A stretch of 64,000 nt of DNA from Crocodylus rhombifer. Taxonomy: Eukaryota; Chordata; Crocodylia; Crocodylidae. Position 1 is the stretch's first letter. Each line of letters begins with the position of its first letter. Location of the stretch: assembly GCA_038503035.1 (NCBI GenBank), contig JAVSML010000985.1:565372-629371 (forward strand), given 5' to 3'. Of this stretch, positions 12,979 to 23,547 are shown piece by piece. The notes below the pieces were generated by a model. The model had not been told where the DNA came from. It did no database searches and worked only from the letters and a program-made list of their open reading frames with translations. A program made the position numbers and the translations under genes.

Positions 12979-13001
12979 GTATATGTGGTATGCCATCCAA
13001 G
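12922..13001. repeat. Near-perfect 29-bp inverted repeat
   Basis: The left arm 12922-12950 (CTTGGATGGCATACCAC…) and right arm 12973-13001 are inverse complements at 28 of 29 positions, with a 22-base spacer. The arm includes the hAT-like CCAGGGG end motif but extends ~20 bp beyond it. Confidence 0.85.
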
Positions 13002-14731
13002 GCAGAGAGCAGCAAGCAAGGAACTAGCCCAGGGTACTCCCTGGCAAGCCTGCATTCATTGCAGGTCTGTCCCCAGCTGGGCACCCTGTCCCTAGCCAAC
13101 TTGCTTCTCTCTCATGGCACCTGTGGTCAGAGAGCAGGGAGCCCAGGCTAACGCAGGTGAGAAGACTGTGTCCCTTGCCTCCCTCAAGCAGTCACATAAT
13201 ATGTATTCCCCCTTCCCCTCCTTCCTCCCAGTCTGCTCAGGGCACTAGAAGAGAGTGCCTCTGATTCAGTCCCACCCCCATCCCCTGTCCTTTCACTTAT
13301 ATTGCTACTCTTGCTGCTGAGCGAGTAGCAGTAGCCAGGGGCTAATGGGGCAGGAACAGGTTCCCCGACTGGTTTGCAGGTGCTGGTGTTTCATTGCTGG
13401 CTACCTGCCGCAATATTGCAATGTGGGATGTGAGGCACCTGCAAACCTCTCCGGTGGATTTTTGAATTTTGTAACTTGTTCTTTATGAGGTGTATTGCAT
13501 TTTATCATTTGTTTGGTTAAATTACTTATTGGTGTTTTCAAGGAAAAATCTTTTTCTTCATTCTGCATTCTCCAAATAAGGTGCATGTTATGGGGTGGAT
13601 AGAGGGGGTTATATGTGATAAAATAGGTTGGTTTTTTTCTCACCTCACACCTATCATTCAGATTCTGTTAACTGAGTTATTTTTGCCAAGGCCCTAAACT
13701 GGTTGTGGTTTACAGAGATGAGTCTTCCCTTTTCATCTGTTTTTTCTAAATTATCTCTGTCTGATTTTGTTGGCCAAAGAATGACTAGGTAGATGTGTGG
13801 TAGATACTTAATTTATGCTCCAGATTCCCTGGTTGATGTCCTTCATGAAGTGCTTTGGAAAAAAAAAATTGCCGTTTTGAGATCAGTAAAGCATCCAGTT
13901 AAAAACGATTATAATGATCTTCAGATTTCCTGTTGTCCTGTGGCTATAATCTACGGTATAAAAGTAGTATACAAATCAAAGCCACTACCAGAATAATTGC
14001 TTCATTCATGCTGCCTAGTGCTCTGAACTCAGCTGAGTTTCACTAAAAGCAGGCCCAACACTATACCTGGCCTACTGCTCTGTACTTGCACAATGTTTTT
14101 AAACTAATGAGTACCCTAGAAGCAGTTTGTGTTTCTTTCTGATGTCATCTTGCTTTCTGTAGCAAAAGTACTGTTCTTCCCTGGTCATTAATGCACAGAG
14201 GTATATTGACCAAGTTGAATTAATTGGTTTTTATTATACACTGTTATTAGTCCAGTCTTGATAGGCTTCAACTGTTAAGTATCTTGGAAAGCTGCTAGTT
14301 CCCTAGCCCTATAAACCAGTACAAAACAGGGGTAGAATGCTTTATTTGGTTAATGGGATTATTCTTTCTATGGCTCTGACTTTATTTTGCTACCTGCTGC
14401 ATAGGGGGGTTGATAAAGATTGACTGGAGAGACTTTCCTGTGCACATAGGGATGGTTATCTATCTGTGTGTGCTTTCCTCGTGTGTTTTGAGTGGCCTTT
14501 TTCAAAAGCAGGGAGATTGAACCGCATTTTTGACATTGAGGACTTGACTTTCTTCTTCCACAGCTTCATTCGTTTCTATCACATTCAAAAGTAGTGAAGT
14601 TTTGTTGTCACTGTAATAATGTGCCCTCAGCTGCACAGTTTGACTAGGCAGGAAATGACTGATGGCCTCTAGAAAGTAAAAAACCTACAACTAAGTCTGA
14701 TGTTGGCTTGGTTTGCTCTGCCCTCTCTCAG

Positions 14732-14920
14732 GCCTTGCTGAAGATGGACTGCCAAGGACTTGTTGTCAGGCTCATTCAGGACTTTGTGCTCCTCACCACA
14801 GCAGTGGAAGTGGCTCAGCGCTGGAGGGAACTGGCAGAGAAGTTAGCCAAAGTCTCCAAGCAACAGATGGATGCCTATGAAGCTCCCCACCGGGACAAGA
14901 ATGGAGTGGTGGACAATGAG
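14732..14920 (+). CDS. SH3BP4: SH3BP4 penultimate coding exon (63 codons)
   Basis: This is an internal exon with acceptor CCCTCTCTCAG (AG at 14730-14731) and donor GAG|GTGAGA (GT at 14921). It is exactly 63 codons and phase 0 at both ends. It encodes [18 protein letters not shown]… through [12 protein letters not shown] recognise this, from memory rather than a search, as the C-terminal region of SH3BP4, the SH3/ZU5/UPA/death-domain adaptor described in clathrin-dependent transferrin-receptor trafficking and in negative control of Rag-GTPase/mTORC1 signalling. The segment is helical and probably part of the death-domain-like C-terminus. The open frame continues a few codons upstream of the AG, but the splice signal and phase favour the start given. 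The paralogue MACC1 is the main alternative. Confidence 0.75.
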
Positions 14921-16118
14921 GTGAGACTGGATCAGATGATGAAGTCAGTGGGTGTTGGACAAGTGGCTTTTTACAATGGGCTGGCATACAGATGCTCAAG
15001 CATAGGCTTTGGCTGCCTTTTAGTTTTGGGTACATCCACAAATGAATAGTGCTTATTCTGAGATTCAAGCTGTGGCTGTGTTTTGTTCTGATCACTGCAG
15101 TGCTAAGTGGATGAACTAGCCTTAGTTCAGGTGTTCATCCCTGAGCCTAGGGAGTTGGATTTCTTTCTTGGTGACCATTTATGTACTGAGAACTACTGTA
15201 CCAACACAGAAATATTAGTGGGGCTGGAACAGCCTTGTCACCAGCTGTATTTTACTGAAGAAGCTAGCAGCATCCTCAGACCTTTCTTTTCTTTCAGGTG
15301 AGTAAATAATTCCTGGTACAGTGGTTTGAAGACGGCATGTGTTCATCTGATGGCTAATGTTGCACCTCTTTCTCAGTGGACCCTGCGTCACATGCATTGC
15401 CTTACAGGAATACGAAAATAAGATGTCTGCAGTTGGAAGATCACTCTGTCTTTCTTGCTTTTTGTCTGGAGTTGGGATAGACAATGCAGCAGTGGTTAAC
15501 CCCCCTCTTTGCTGTAACTTTTGAAAATGAAATGGGACTCCAATGCAGGGAATACTATTCTGGAGCATTTCCACATGGCATAAATTTGGTTTAAGATCAC
15601 CTTCTGACACTGTCAACTCACTTTGTGTTATTATTTCCAAACCAGTAACTACGGTGGCATGCATTGCTTCCATTTTTATCACATTTAAAGAAAATTTATA
15701 TTTCAAGGAGAAATAGCCAATTAAGTTCCCCCCCCACATTCACAGCATTGCTCAGTGTTCAGGTTTAGACAGGTGGACACATATAGGTTTACCTTGCTGT
15801 GGATCCCAAATCAGGAAAGCACATGAGCAGGTGCTGGCATGCCTTGCTGAATAGGGATTGCAATTTAGTAAAGTGCCTTGTTGAACTTGTGTGAATGGGC
15901 TTGATCCAGTTTGGGATGTTCTTCAGGGCATTCCAGTGCACTGTGGCATGATTTGATCTTGCAAGTCCTGTGCCCCTCAGCAGCTTCACAGTTTACTAAC
16001 CAATTGCTAATGGTTTCTAAAAAGTGAAAAAAGACCGATCTAAGACACAGGGACAGATCCTTAAATTCTGTGTGTTAATGATTTTCTTTCCTCCTTTTTC
16101 TCTCTGGTGTGGACATAG
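14921..16118 (+). other. SH3BP4: Last intron of SH3BP4 (1198 bp)
   Basis: It is bounded by GTGAGA at 14921 and a pyrimidine-rich tract followed by GGACATAG at 16118. Both junctions are phase 0. An antisense open frame of 174 codons at 15215-15739 crosses it but has no recognisable similarity. No repeat was identified. Confidence 0.75.
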
Positions 16119-16343
16119 GCCATGTGGAAACCAGCATATGATTTCCTGCTAACCTGGAGCAACCAAATTGGGGACAGCTATCGTGATGTTATCCAGGAAC
16201 TTCACACAGGGCTGGACAAGATGAAAAGCCCCATCACCAAACGCTGGAAACATCTCACAGGAACCTTGATCCTAGTCAATTCCTTGGACATACTTCGTGC
16301 AGCGGCCTTCAGTCCTCAAGACCATGAAGATTTTGCCATCTAA
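16119..16343 (+). CDS. SH3BP4: SH3BP4 terminal coding exon (74 codons plus stop)
   Basis: The acceptor AG is at 16117-16118 and the frame is phase 0. It reads [20 protein letters not shown]… and ends …[13 protein letters not shown] followed by TAA at 16341-16343. Joined to the preceding exon it gives a continuous 137-residue C-terminus with no stop or frameshift. It contains the block [20 protein letters not shown], which I associate with the C-terminal death domain of SH3BP4. The family member is called from recall, not from an alignment. The protein's SH3, ZU5 and UPA portions would be encoded upstream, outside this window. Nothing in the exon suggests a pseudogene: the intron is retained and splice sites are canonical. 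Confidence 0.78.
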   Translation, partial: AMWKPAYDFLLTWSNQIGDSYRDVIQELHTGLDKMKSPITKRWKHLTGTLILVNSLDILRAAAFSPQDHEDFAI

Positions 16344-16629
16344 CAGTGGGAAATCTTGGCCTGCTTAATTCCTTGTATTTTTAGCAGATGGCTCCAAAAA
16401 GGAAGGCTTCTTGCACAGTTCTGAAAGGCCAAAGTTTGGAAGTCCTCTCTAGGAAGGCAGTTCAGCACTAAAGCTGAACCTCCTTCAGCTCTCTTCTCCC
16501 TGTGGAAAAAGTCCAGAAAAGTTTTTATTTTCTATGTGATCTGGTTGATATCAATTAAACCACTTTTACTTGTTAAGTTTAAATTGGGGTGGGGAAGGTG
16601 GAAGAGACTGCTATTTTTAGGCATTTACA

Positions 16630-16635
16630 AATAAA
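16630..16635 (+). terminator. SH3BP4: Candidate proximal polyadenylation signal AATAAA
   Basis: A canonical hexamer 287 bp after the stop codon, followed by a T-rich stretch (CTTTTTTTAATG). It could give a short 3' UTR isoform. Confidence 0.4.
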
Positions 16636-16890
16636 TATCTAACTTTTTTTAATGAAGACTAAAGGTTGAAACCACTTTAGGGGAGTTGTTGCCATTTTTT
16701 ATGTTGTGTAGAAACTTCTCTTTTAAAATATCACTTTGAAATTAGCCTGGAACCATGTAAATAATGTGTTTAGGACAGAGCACAATGTGCCTCTCATCTC
16801 CCCTGTTGCCACACCCTTTACAAAGTTTTTAACTTTCTACAGTGTGTGACTATGTTTATAAACTCTTGCATTAAGATGAAATGGCCTGCA

Positions 16891-16938
16891 ACCCTGAGAG
16901 TGTTACAAAAAACAACCCTGAGAGTGTTACAAAAAAAC
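16891..16938. repeat. 24-bp tandem duplication
   Basis: ACCCTGAGAGTGTTACAAAA is repeated with a period of 24 bases (copies starting at 16891 and 16915) inside the presumed 3' UTR. Confidence 0.85.
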
Positions 16939-19164
16939 ACTTCCTTGTTCATAATTCCCTGTTTCCCTTTTTGTTATATACATTTTCTTAATTCTACATG
17001 GAGAAATACATTATGCCTGTTTTCAAATGTGCAAGGACAAGTGTTTAACTGGAAAAGTTAATGCTATCATTAGCATCAGGCACAGGAGTGCTTCATACCA
17101 GCCTGCTGCTACAAGAAACGTTGGGAAAGAAGCTGAAATGATTTCTGATTCAATGGATTGCTCTCCCTTTTCCTCCCCCTTCCTGCCCCCCTATGGACAT
17201 TCACTAAAAAGATGCCAGTCTTCTTTATGGTAGCACCTTGCCTAACTATTTCATGCTTTGCCTCTGCAGTAAACTCTTCTCTAAAATTTATACTTGATGA
17301 AAGTGCTCAGAAGAGGACAGAACAGCTGTATTATAAAAACCTTTAAAAAATCAGTTTTTACTGATTTAGGATCTGTTTGGATCTGATCCAAAGCACATTG
17401 GAGTCAGTGGAAGCTGTTACCTGGAATTAAATGGTCTTTGACTTCACTGGCTTTTGGACTGGGCTTTTCAAGGTTACTGATCTCCAGTCTATCATTTAAA
17501 GAGTCCTCTGCCATATAAGGGGTGCCACAGAGCTAAACCTGAAACACCTCTGTAGCATCATGTGCCACATATGCTACCCTTTTTTTAATAGCTGCCTCTT
17601 TTAAATTACCTTCTCCTTCCCTCCTTTTGAAACAGTGTGGGGAAAAATATTTTTGCACAAAATGAAGTTCATTTTGAGTGTAAAGTCCCATTTATAACAT
17701 AGCAATGATGCCACATACAATGAAAAGCTGGGGAAAACATGGTCTATTAAAGCAGTATCTTTCAATCTGATTTAGAAGGGTTTTAGAAATATATTTGTAT
17801 CATTTTTTTTTTCTTTTTTTCTTTCATTTTTTTTTTCAGCTGTAAGGATTCACCTGACCATGCTGTATAGAAGGCTGTTTTTTATTGACTGATTTTTTTG
17901 ATTGAAAGTTGCAGGAAGAGAGTGACACTTTCTCCCATACCACTACTGCCACCACCATTGTAAAGTTGATATTGTAGGAGGTTACAAATGGTTTCAACCA
18001 TCTGACTGTAGGTTTGCTCTGAAAAGTTCAGCTGGCTTCCATCACAGGGCCCCTTCACTGTTGTCTAAAATTACAACTTATATACAGTCTGCCTGAGCCT
18101 TCTGTTACACTAACATTTGACACTTTCGCTATCCCAGAAGTTCACCTGTTAACGCAAATACTGCCAAGCTAGTGTGAGTAGCTAGACATATACGGCTTAT
18201 TGCAACTACATCCCTGTTTGGATTGCTGGATGTAGTCGCATTCTCTGCTAGCCCTTCCAAAGTTCATCCCCAAAATGTTATTAGTAATAGCATCTTTCTT
18301 TCTCTCTCTTGCCTGTCCTCACAGGAATGAACAGCACCTTAACCATGGATTTTGTCCTCAGGGGCCTTAAGGAGTGTCCTATGCAATGTATCATAGCACA
18401 GAATTAAAATCCATTAAACCCCACAAATACTTTTTTCTTTTTAAAGAAGCAACCACCTTATAAGCATCAGCTCTTCATGCTCTGAACCAAAACTGACTTG
18501 GAAACAGGAATATCTTACGTGAGAGGGAAGCTGAAGCTCAGCACACTAATTAAAAGCATCTAACACAGCAGAGAGCAAGTTTGTTAAAGGAGCAGCTCTT
18601 CAAAATGCCACGTACAGCAGCAGAGTTGTCTTAAGCAGCTGTTAAATGGACAGGTTTTGTGCTTTATCTGAACATTGGTTTCTCTGTTTCTAATAACTTC
18701 TATTTAAATCCATGATCCTGCCAAAGGATCTCTGTAAGCAGACCCTTCCGTCAGTGCAGAGGTCTGTTGAGTAGCTTCTTTAGGGTTTGGTGCAGAGATC
18801 CAGTCAAAGGCTGAGGGTCTGCAAGAAGTATCAATATAGCACATGGCAAGCAATGAGCATGGTTTGGATCAAGACAGTGGAGGCAGTAGTGGCCTTAGTG
18901 ATCTTACAAGCAATGTTTAGCCTAGAGGGCAAACATTTTTAGCTTTCTGGGCTGCTTACAAGATGGGAAATAACTGGATAGTTTTGGAGTTGTTTTTTCC
19001 CAGTTTTCCTAACTACCTCAAGAACTGTACACCCAGCTTAACACATTTCAATGGAAGCCTAAAACCACCTTGCTAAACCAGACTCTTCTATTCTTGAAAA
19101 TCCTTTGAGCACAACTGTCAAGTTTCTGGATTAGTGGGTGCAATCACTACATGATTCAGCCAGC

Positions 19165-19182
19165 CTCCCTCCCTCCCTCCAT
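19165..19182. repeat. (CCCT)n short tandem repeat
   Basis: CCTCCCTCCCTCCCTCC within the presumed 3' UTR. Confidence 0.8.
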
Positions 19183-19388
19183 TAGAAATTCAGTGTCTTT
19201 TCATTCACCACACAATCTGGGTGTGTGTCCCTTCAAATGCCTTTCGCCCAAGAAATGTCAGGCCCTGCTATGGAACCTTGGTCTGGACTTGCGTTACTAC
19301 AGTATGTACAGTAACTGGTTATTGTACTTAACAGTGTTTTAATGTTCCTTTTTTTAAAAAAAATTATATGGAGAAAAAAAATATTACA

Positions 19389-19394
19389 ATTAAA
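19389..19394 (+). terminator. SH3BP4: Candidate distal polyadenylation signal ATTAAA
   Basis: The context ACAATTAAAGCTGTTGTTTG is typical of a vertebrate mRNA end, and recognisable repeats resume shortly after it (old CR1 at ~19.66 kb). This is the best boundary for the gene in the window. Confidence 0.5.
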
Positions 19395-19660
19395 GCTGTT
19401 GTTTGAACACTCCTGAAAGCCTGAAGCTCATCTTATTTCCTGGGAAGTTTCTTCTCAATCATAGAAAAAGTTGGATGTGTGAAAGCCTTTTTGTGCATTT
19501 CTATCCAATGGTCTTTTCTTACTGCAACTGTTGACACTCAAGCCTTTCCTACACGGATCAGTGGTTAGTAAACTTACTTCTAAGTTTTAAGCTTTAATTG
19601 GCTTCCCATCCGTATTATGATTATTATTATTATGCTGTATTTAGTGCTTCCCTATTTACT

Positions 19661-20215
19661 TTAGTGGACAGGATTAGGATTCAAACCATCCTTTATAATT
19701 TAGAAAAATGGACTGAAATAAATGAGATGAAATTCAATGATGCATGCAAAGAACTATGATCAAATGCCCAGAAATGAAATAAGGAATAACTGGCTAGGTC
19801 ACTCTACTGTAGAAAAAGGACCTGGGATTTTAATGGCTCGCAACTGCAATAGGAGTCAACAATGGTTCTTTTAAAACATAATAATAAAAGACAGTAGCAT
19901 AGTGTTAACAGGTATGCTGGATGCAAAATACAAGAAAGGGTTGTTCTTCTCTTCAGCACTGGAGACCCACCTGGAATAAAGTGTCCACTCTGGACACTGC
20001 ACTTCAGGAAAAATGTAGAAAAACTGGAAAAAGTCCAGAGGAGAGCAACAATATTGATTAGAGGTCCAGGAAATGATATAGGAGGAAAGGTTGGACAAAG
20101 TGCAGTTATTTGGTGTAGAGAAGACTGAGAAGGACATCTGGTCCCAGTACTTTAAAATGAGTACCAAGAAAGTGATGATCAGTTGTTGTGTGTCTGTTGA
20201 GGCCAGGAAGTAAGT
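19661..20215 (+). mobile_element. Ancient CR1/L3-like LINE fragment (ORF2 3' part)
   Basis: Broken frames resemble the post-RT part of CR1 ORF2: a 'NLEKWTEINEMKFN'-like stretch, then 'AEKDLGV…' remnants and, near 20030, GTCCAGAGGAGAGCAACA, which is the typical 'VQRRAT' codon string. It has many stops and substitutions and is much more decayed than the other CR1 copies. An antisense open frame at 19871-20167 is a shadow of it. Confidence 0.7.
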
Positions 20216-21778
20216 TTAATTTTCTAAATGCAAGTATCTATCTCTTCTGATTGTGAAGACCAGCCTGAAACCACAGTCCCTGCATATTCGCAAAGCAGAC
20301 AGCAAATAAAGAACTCCCCACTTTTGTTAATATTTAAGCTTCATAAATTATAGGGGCTGGGCACAGCCCTACCTCATGATTGGAGGATAGTTGGATTTTG
20401 CAATAGAGATGGTGACCTTAATCTGTCAGGGTCATGCTGTTACCCTAACAGATGCTTCAAATACGAGGTTTTACAAAGCCAGGAACCAGCGGACATGTCT
20501 GATTAAAATTGTGCCTGTTGTGACTAGCCCTGCTTTTCTGAATCTATGTCTGAGCTTGTTCTAAAAGGCACATCATTTCTGAGCTTTGGTGAGATCTGGG
20601 GAAGTAAGAGCTTGGGAAATCAAGCACCACCTTCGGTAAATACACTGACCAGGCTCCGTAGCCTGATGCTATGTAGTGGTTAGATAGGTAGTGTTCAGAT
20701 CTACTTGGAAAAGAGATGCGTGCTTCAACAGACCTCGTTCACCAAATCTGTTGATTTGCATTAGACAGACATATTTGTAGCCCCTGGTTTTACTGACTGT
20801 CTCCTTGCAAAGGCTGGACAACTAGCAGAGAGAGCTAAAATTATTTTCTCCATGTGCCTACACACAAGTGTTTGCTGAGTTCAGTCACTTATTGCTGGAA
20901 ACTTAGGGAAGGCCAAGCTCTTGCACAGATGTTAGTGATGGTGCACTTTGAAGGCCATGCAATTGTAAAGATGTTGCAGAGGCTATAATGTATCATAGTG
21001 GTGATATGAAGAGAGAAGCAACTGGCTTGATTCTTGGACCTCAGCCTACATTGTCTAAACTTGAGCGTATTTGGTATAAATGTGAGATGCTCACTTCCCC
21101 ACATCTCCAAAGCTGCTTTCCTGAGCCTAGTGGCACTTTAATTGTCAGTAATGCCTTTTTAATGTCCTAGTGGGTTGAGAGCACTATGTCAAGGTTGGAC
21201 AGAAAAGGAACTTGTGCTTTCAAGCAGCTAGCGTTAGACCACCCACATCTATTGCCGCATACTTTGTAATGGCTACTGCTTGTGCTGAGTGCTGACACAA
21301 AGAAGTGCACTTCTAAGGTATAGGGTGCTGCATGTTTTGTGTCCGAGATCAGAATCTGGCTTGGGGTTATTACTTCCCCCTTGGAACTGTTTGTTTGCTG
21401 TCCCCTCTGAAAGTCCTATGGGAAGGCTACTCTGTTCAGATGATGGCTGTCAGCTCTGTTTACAGTGCTTCCTTTCATTACCATTTCACCTCTATTGTCA
21501 AAGGACAGTCCTTCACAGTTGGGAGGAGTGCTGGAATTTCTCAGCTACTGTGAATGCAGAATGATGGCTTTGTTTATGACTTGGGACAGGGGAGGTTATG
21601 TACTTCTTCATGTCTTAAATGTCTCAAAATGTTGCATTTCACCTTCATAAACTGACCACAACAGATGGGAGCAAGCCCCGCTGTGCCACCTGCATCTGGA
21701 ACTTGCAGCTTGGATGGACAAGTCTCCTGTCAGTTCTGTATCCTTGCTTTCCTGTCACTCATCATGGTCACCAGCTTC

Positions 21779-21896
21779 CTAAACATCCCTACTGACCTCA
21801 GCTAGTCGCTTGTGTTGAGATGCCGATTTCAGCAAGTACTCCAAGAGGTCCAGATCTCTGTCCATTAGTTTCGTGTGAGAGGCTTGGGAGGTTTCT
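21779..21896 (-). other. Weak candidate terminal exon, unrecognised
   Basis: On the minus strand a strong acceptor-like sequence (TTTCATTCTTGTTTTTGCAG, ending at 21897) is followed by 38 open codons that include MDRDLDLLEYLLKSASQHK and then a TAG at 21779-21781. The peptide has a helix-forming, charged pattern. No matching upstream exon or nearby AATAAA was found. A 38-codon frame after a chance acceptor is not rare, so this may be meaningless. Confidence 0.15.
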
Positions 21897-22926
21897 CTGC
21901 AAAAACAAGAATGAAACTAAGATATGAAGATTAACAAAAAGGGAGAAAGGACTGAAACCAACTCACCAGCATGCAAGACCGTCTACCACAGTGGCAGCTA
22001 ACTAAGGTGGGGACTATATGTGCTGTCAAAGAGTGAGAGTAGAACCATGAGTTCATGTGTTGCCTCGATTCCTTGAATCTGTAGCAGGCCAATGTTTCAG
22101 GAACCAGGTTTCTGGTTTTGGGGGTGTTTCCTTCCTTTTCTAATCATATTATCTGCATCTTTGGGACCTGTTCTAAAAAAAGTGTCATATCCAAGATGAT
22201 GGAAAGGAGATTTCCTAGTCTTTCATTCCAAAAGATTGTTTGCCTCTGGGACCAGGATAAAAGGTACCTTGTATATACATTACATCTTTGGTGTGGGTTC
22301 TTGCCAATGGAATCTTAAATTCCTGAATCAGGTGATTCGAGAGTCAGGAAAACATCCATCTGTTATATATACTCTTAAAGTCATAAACACTGGGGCCAAG
22401 ACAGCTTCTTTGTTCCGTGTTTTGCTGTTTTACTAGAGACTGATTTGGACTTCTGAGCGCTATCACAGTATACATCACAATAGGATTTGGGATGAACTTT
22501 CCCCTTTCTTTTCTGTGCTGTTAAGTTTGGCTTTGTTATAGTAACCTGAGTGGCTAGTTCGCTAATTCTGAAAGGCGACGGATTGCTTTTGATAGGTCTC
22601 TAATGATGTTGTTTCTCCAGGGCTTCTGATGCTGTTTGGTATTAATGGTCTTTCCAGACAGAGAACTACTCCACTAATCTCGATGGTGGAAGGCAGAGTA
22701 TTTGGAGAACTGTGGTAAGCATGCCTGTGCTTTCTGTGTTCATGCAAGCATACTGGCTCCTGGTCTCCTAGAATCCCCAATCCCTAGTTACCAAAAAAAA
22801 ATCTGGATTTCTGAGTGTGTAAAGGTGAATTGTTCATTACAAACACTAAAGAATAACCTGAATGGTAGAACACTTGATGGTGTAAATCCTAATTATGAAT
22901 GCAGCAGCGCTGTTATAGCTTTTACA

Positions 22927-23547
22927 CAGTGACTGTCAACCTCGTTGGGCTCAAGGCACCCTTTGGAAAATACCAGTCTTAGTTTTCGTTTCTTTCTGAC
23001 CACAGAAAAATAATGGAGTAATTCTTCTGTTGCAAAGAATTCAGAAAGGCCACAACAGATCAGAATGTTTTTAACGTTATGGGGTACGTATACACATGTT
23101 CCAGGGCGGGAGCAGTTTAATTAGAGTGGCTCTCAGGAATTGCTCTAATTAAAACTCCTGCAGCATCTCGTGTATTCAATGTCCTGCATTTTAAAATGAC
23201 AGTGGGGGCACTTTAACTAAAGCTTGATCAACTACAGCTTGTTGAACAAGTTTTAGTTAAAGTGCCCCCACTGCCATTTTGAAATGCGGGATGCTGAATC
23301 AATGAAATGCTGCAGCACACTGGAGCATTTCAGCTGACTCAGTTTATTGCAGCAAACTCGATCAATCAGTTTATTCTAATCAGAACACACAGAATCATGT
23401 GTAAAAGTGCCCATAGATTCCTGTTTGAATTCTTAGGGTTTATCTTGTGAATCATGTAGGTGTCTGCATACCTAACCATGCTAATATTGAGTGTCACCCC
23501 GTGGCATCCTTAAAAGAATCTCATGACACCCTGGTTGAGCATCACTG
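22927..23547. mobile_element. hAT-like element interrupted by a TA-flanked MITE
   Basis: The left end CAGTGACTGTCAACC and the right end GGTTGAGCATCACTG (reverse complement CAGTGATGCTCAACC) form an inverted pair matching at 12 of 15 positions and of the same CAGTG type as 6969-7233. The 8-bp flanks (CTTTTACA and CTCTAATG) agree only at 4 of 8 positions, as expected for an old insertion. Removing the nested 334-bp element at 23080-23413 leaves about 285 bp, close to the size of the other hAT-like MITEs here. Confidence 0.55.
23080..23413. mobile_element. Palindromic TA-flanked MITE, copy 1 (334 bp)
   Basis: The ends are TGGGGTACGTATACACATG and, inverted, TGGGCACTTTTACACATG, flanked by TA on both sides (23078-23079 and 23414-23415). 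Inside are two hairpins: AGTTTAATTAGAG…CTCTAATTAAAACT, and a long inverted repeat whose arms 23181-23232 and 23242-23293 agree at nearly every position around GGGGGCACTTTAACTAAA. Two further copies lie at 34884-35220 and 44088-44398. It has no coding capacity. The TA duplication suggests Tc1/mariner-type mobilisation (inference). Confidence 0.75.

Larger units (their letters stand above)
1..14731 (+). other. SH3BP4: Intron upstream of the penultimate SH3BP4 exon
   Basis: No convincing host exon was found before 14732, so if the gene call is right this is the 3' part of a large intron. The large upstream coding exon expected for SH3BP4 lies outside the window. The intron holds hAT-like elements (3222-4323, 6969-7233, possibly 12762-12978), a CR1 fragment near 8.8 kb, one or two old SINE traces, a GA microsatellite and two long poly-T runs. 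The segments 144-2840, 5300-6960, 7242-8830, 9001-12126 and 13002-14700 show no feature I can name. Small open frames there (for example around 10.9-11.7 kb) have no recognisable similarity. Confidence 0.6.
16344..19412 (+). other. SH3BP4: Probable 3' UTR of SH3BP4
   Basis: About 3.07 kb directly after the stop codon carries no recognisable transposon, in contrast to the flanking DNA. It contains AT-rich and T-rich blocks typical of vertebrate 3' UTRs. An early AATAAA is at 16630-16635. A better terminal candidate is ATTAAA at 19389-19394, followed by T/GT-rich sequence from ~19460; a cleavage site near 19412 is inferred. Transcript length is not shown by the sequence itself, and the use of either signal is an inference. 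Confidence 0.5.
19413..22926. other. Intergenic sequence downstream of SH3BP4
   Basis: It contains an old CR1 fragment (about 19661-20215) and a weak candidate minus-strand terminal exon (21779-21896). The remainder shows no gene or repeat that I can name. Short open frames here look incidental. Confidence 0.5.

Noticed and set aside
15215..15739. 174-codon minus-strand open frame in the last SH3BP4 intron
   Set aside because: No recognisable domain, it overlaps the opposite strand of the intron and exon context, and length alone is not convincing at this base composition.
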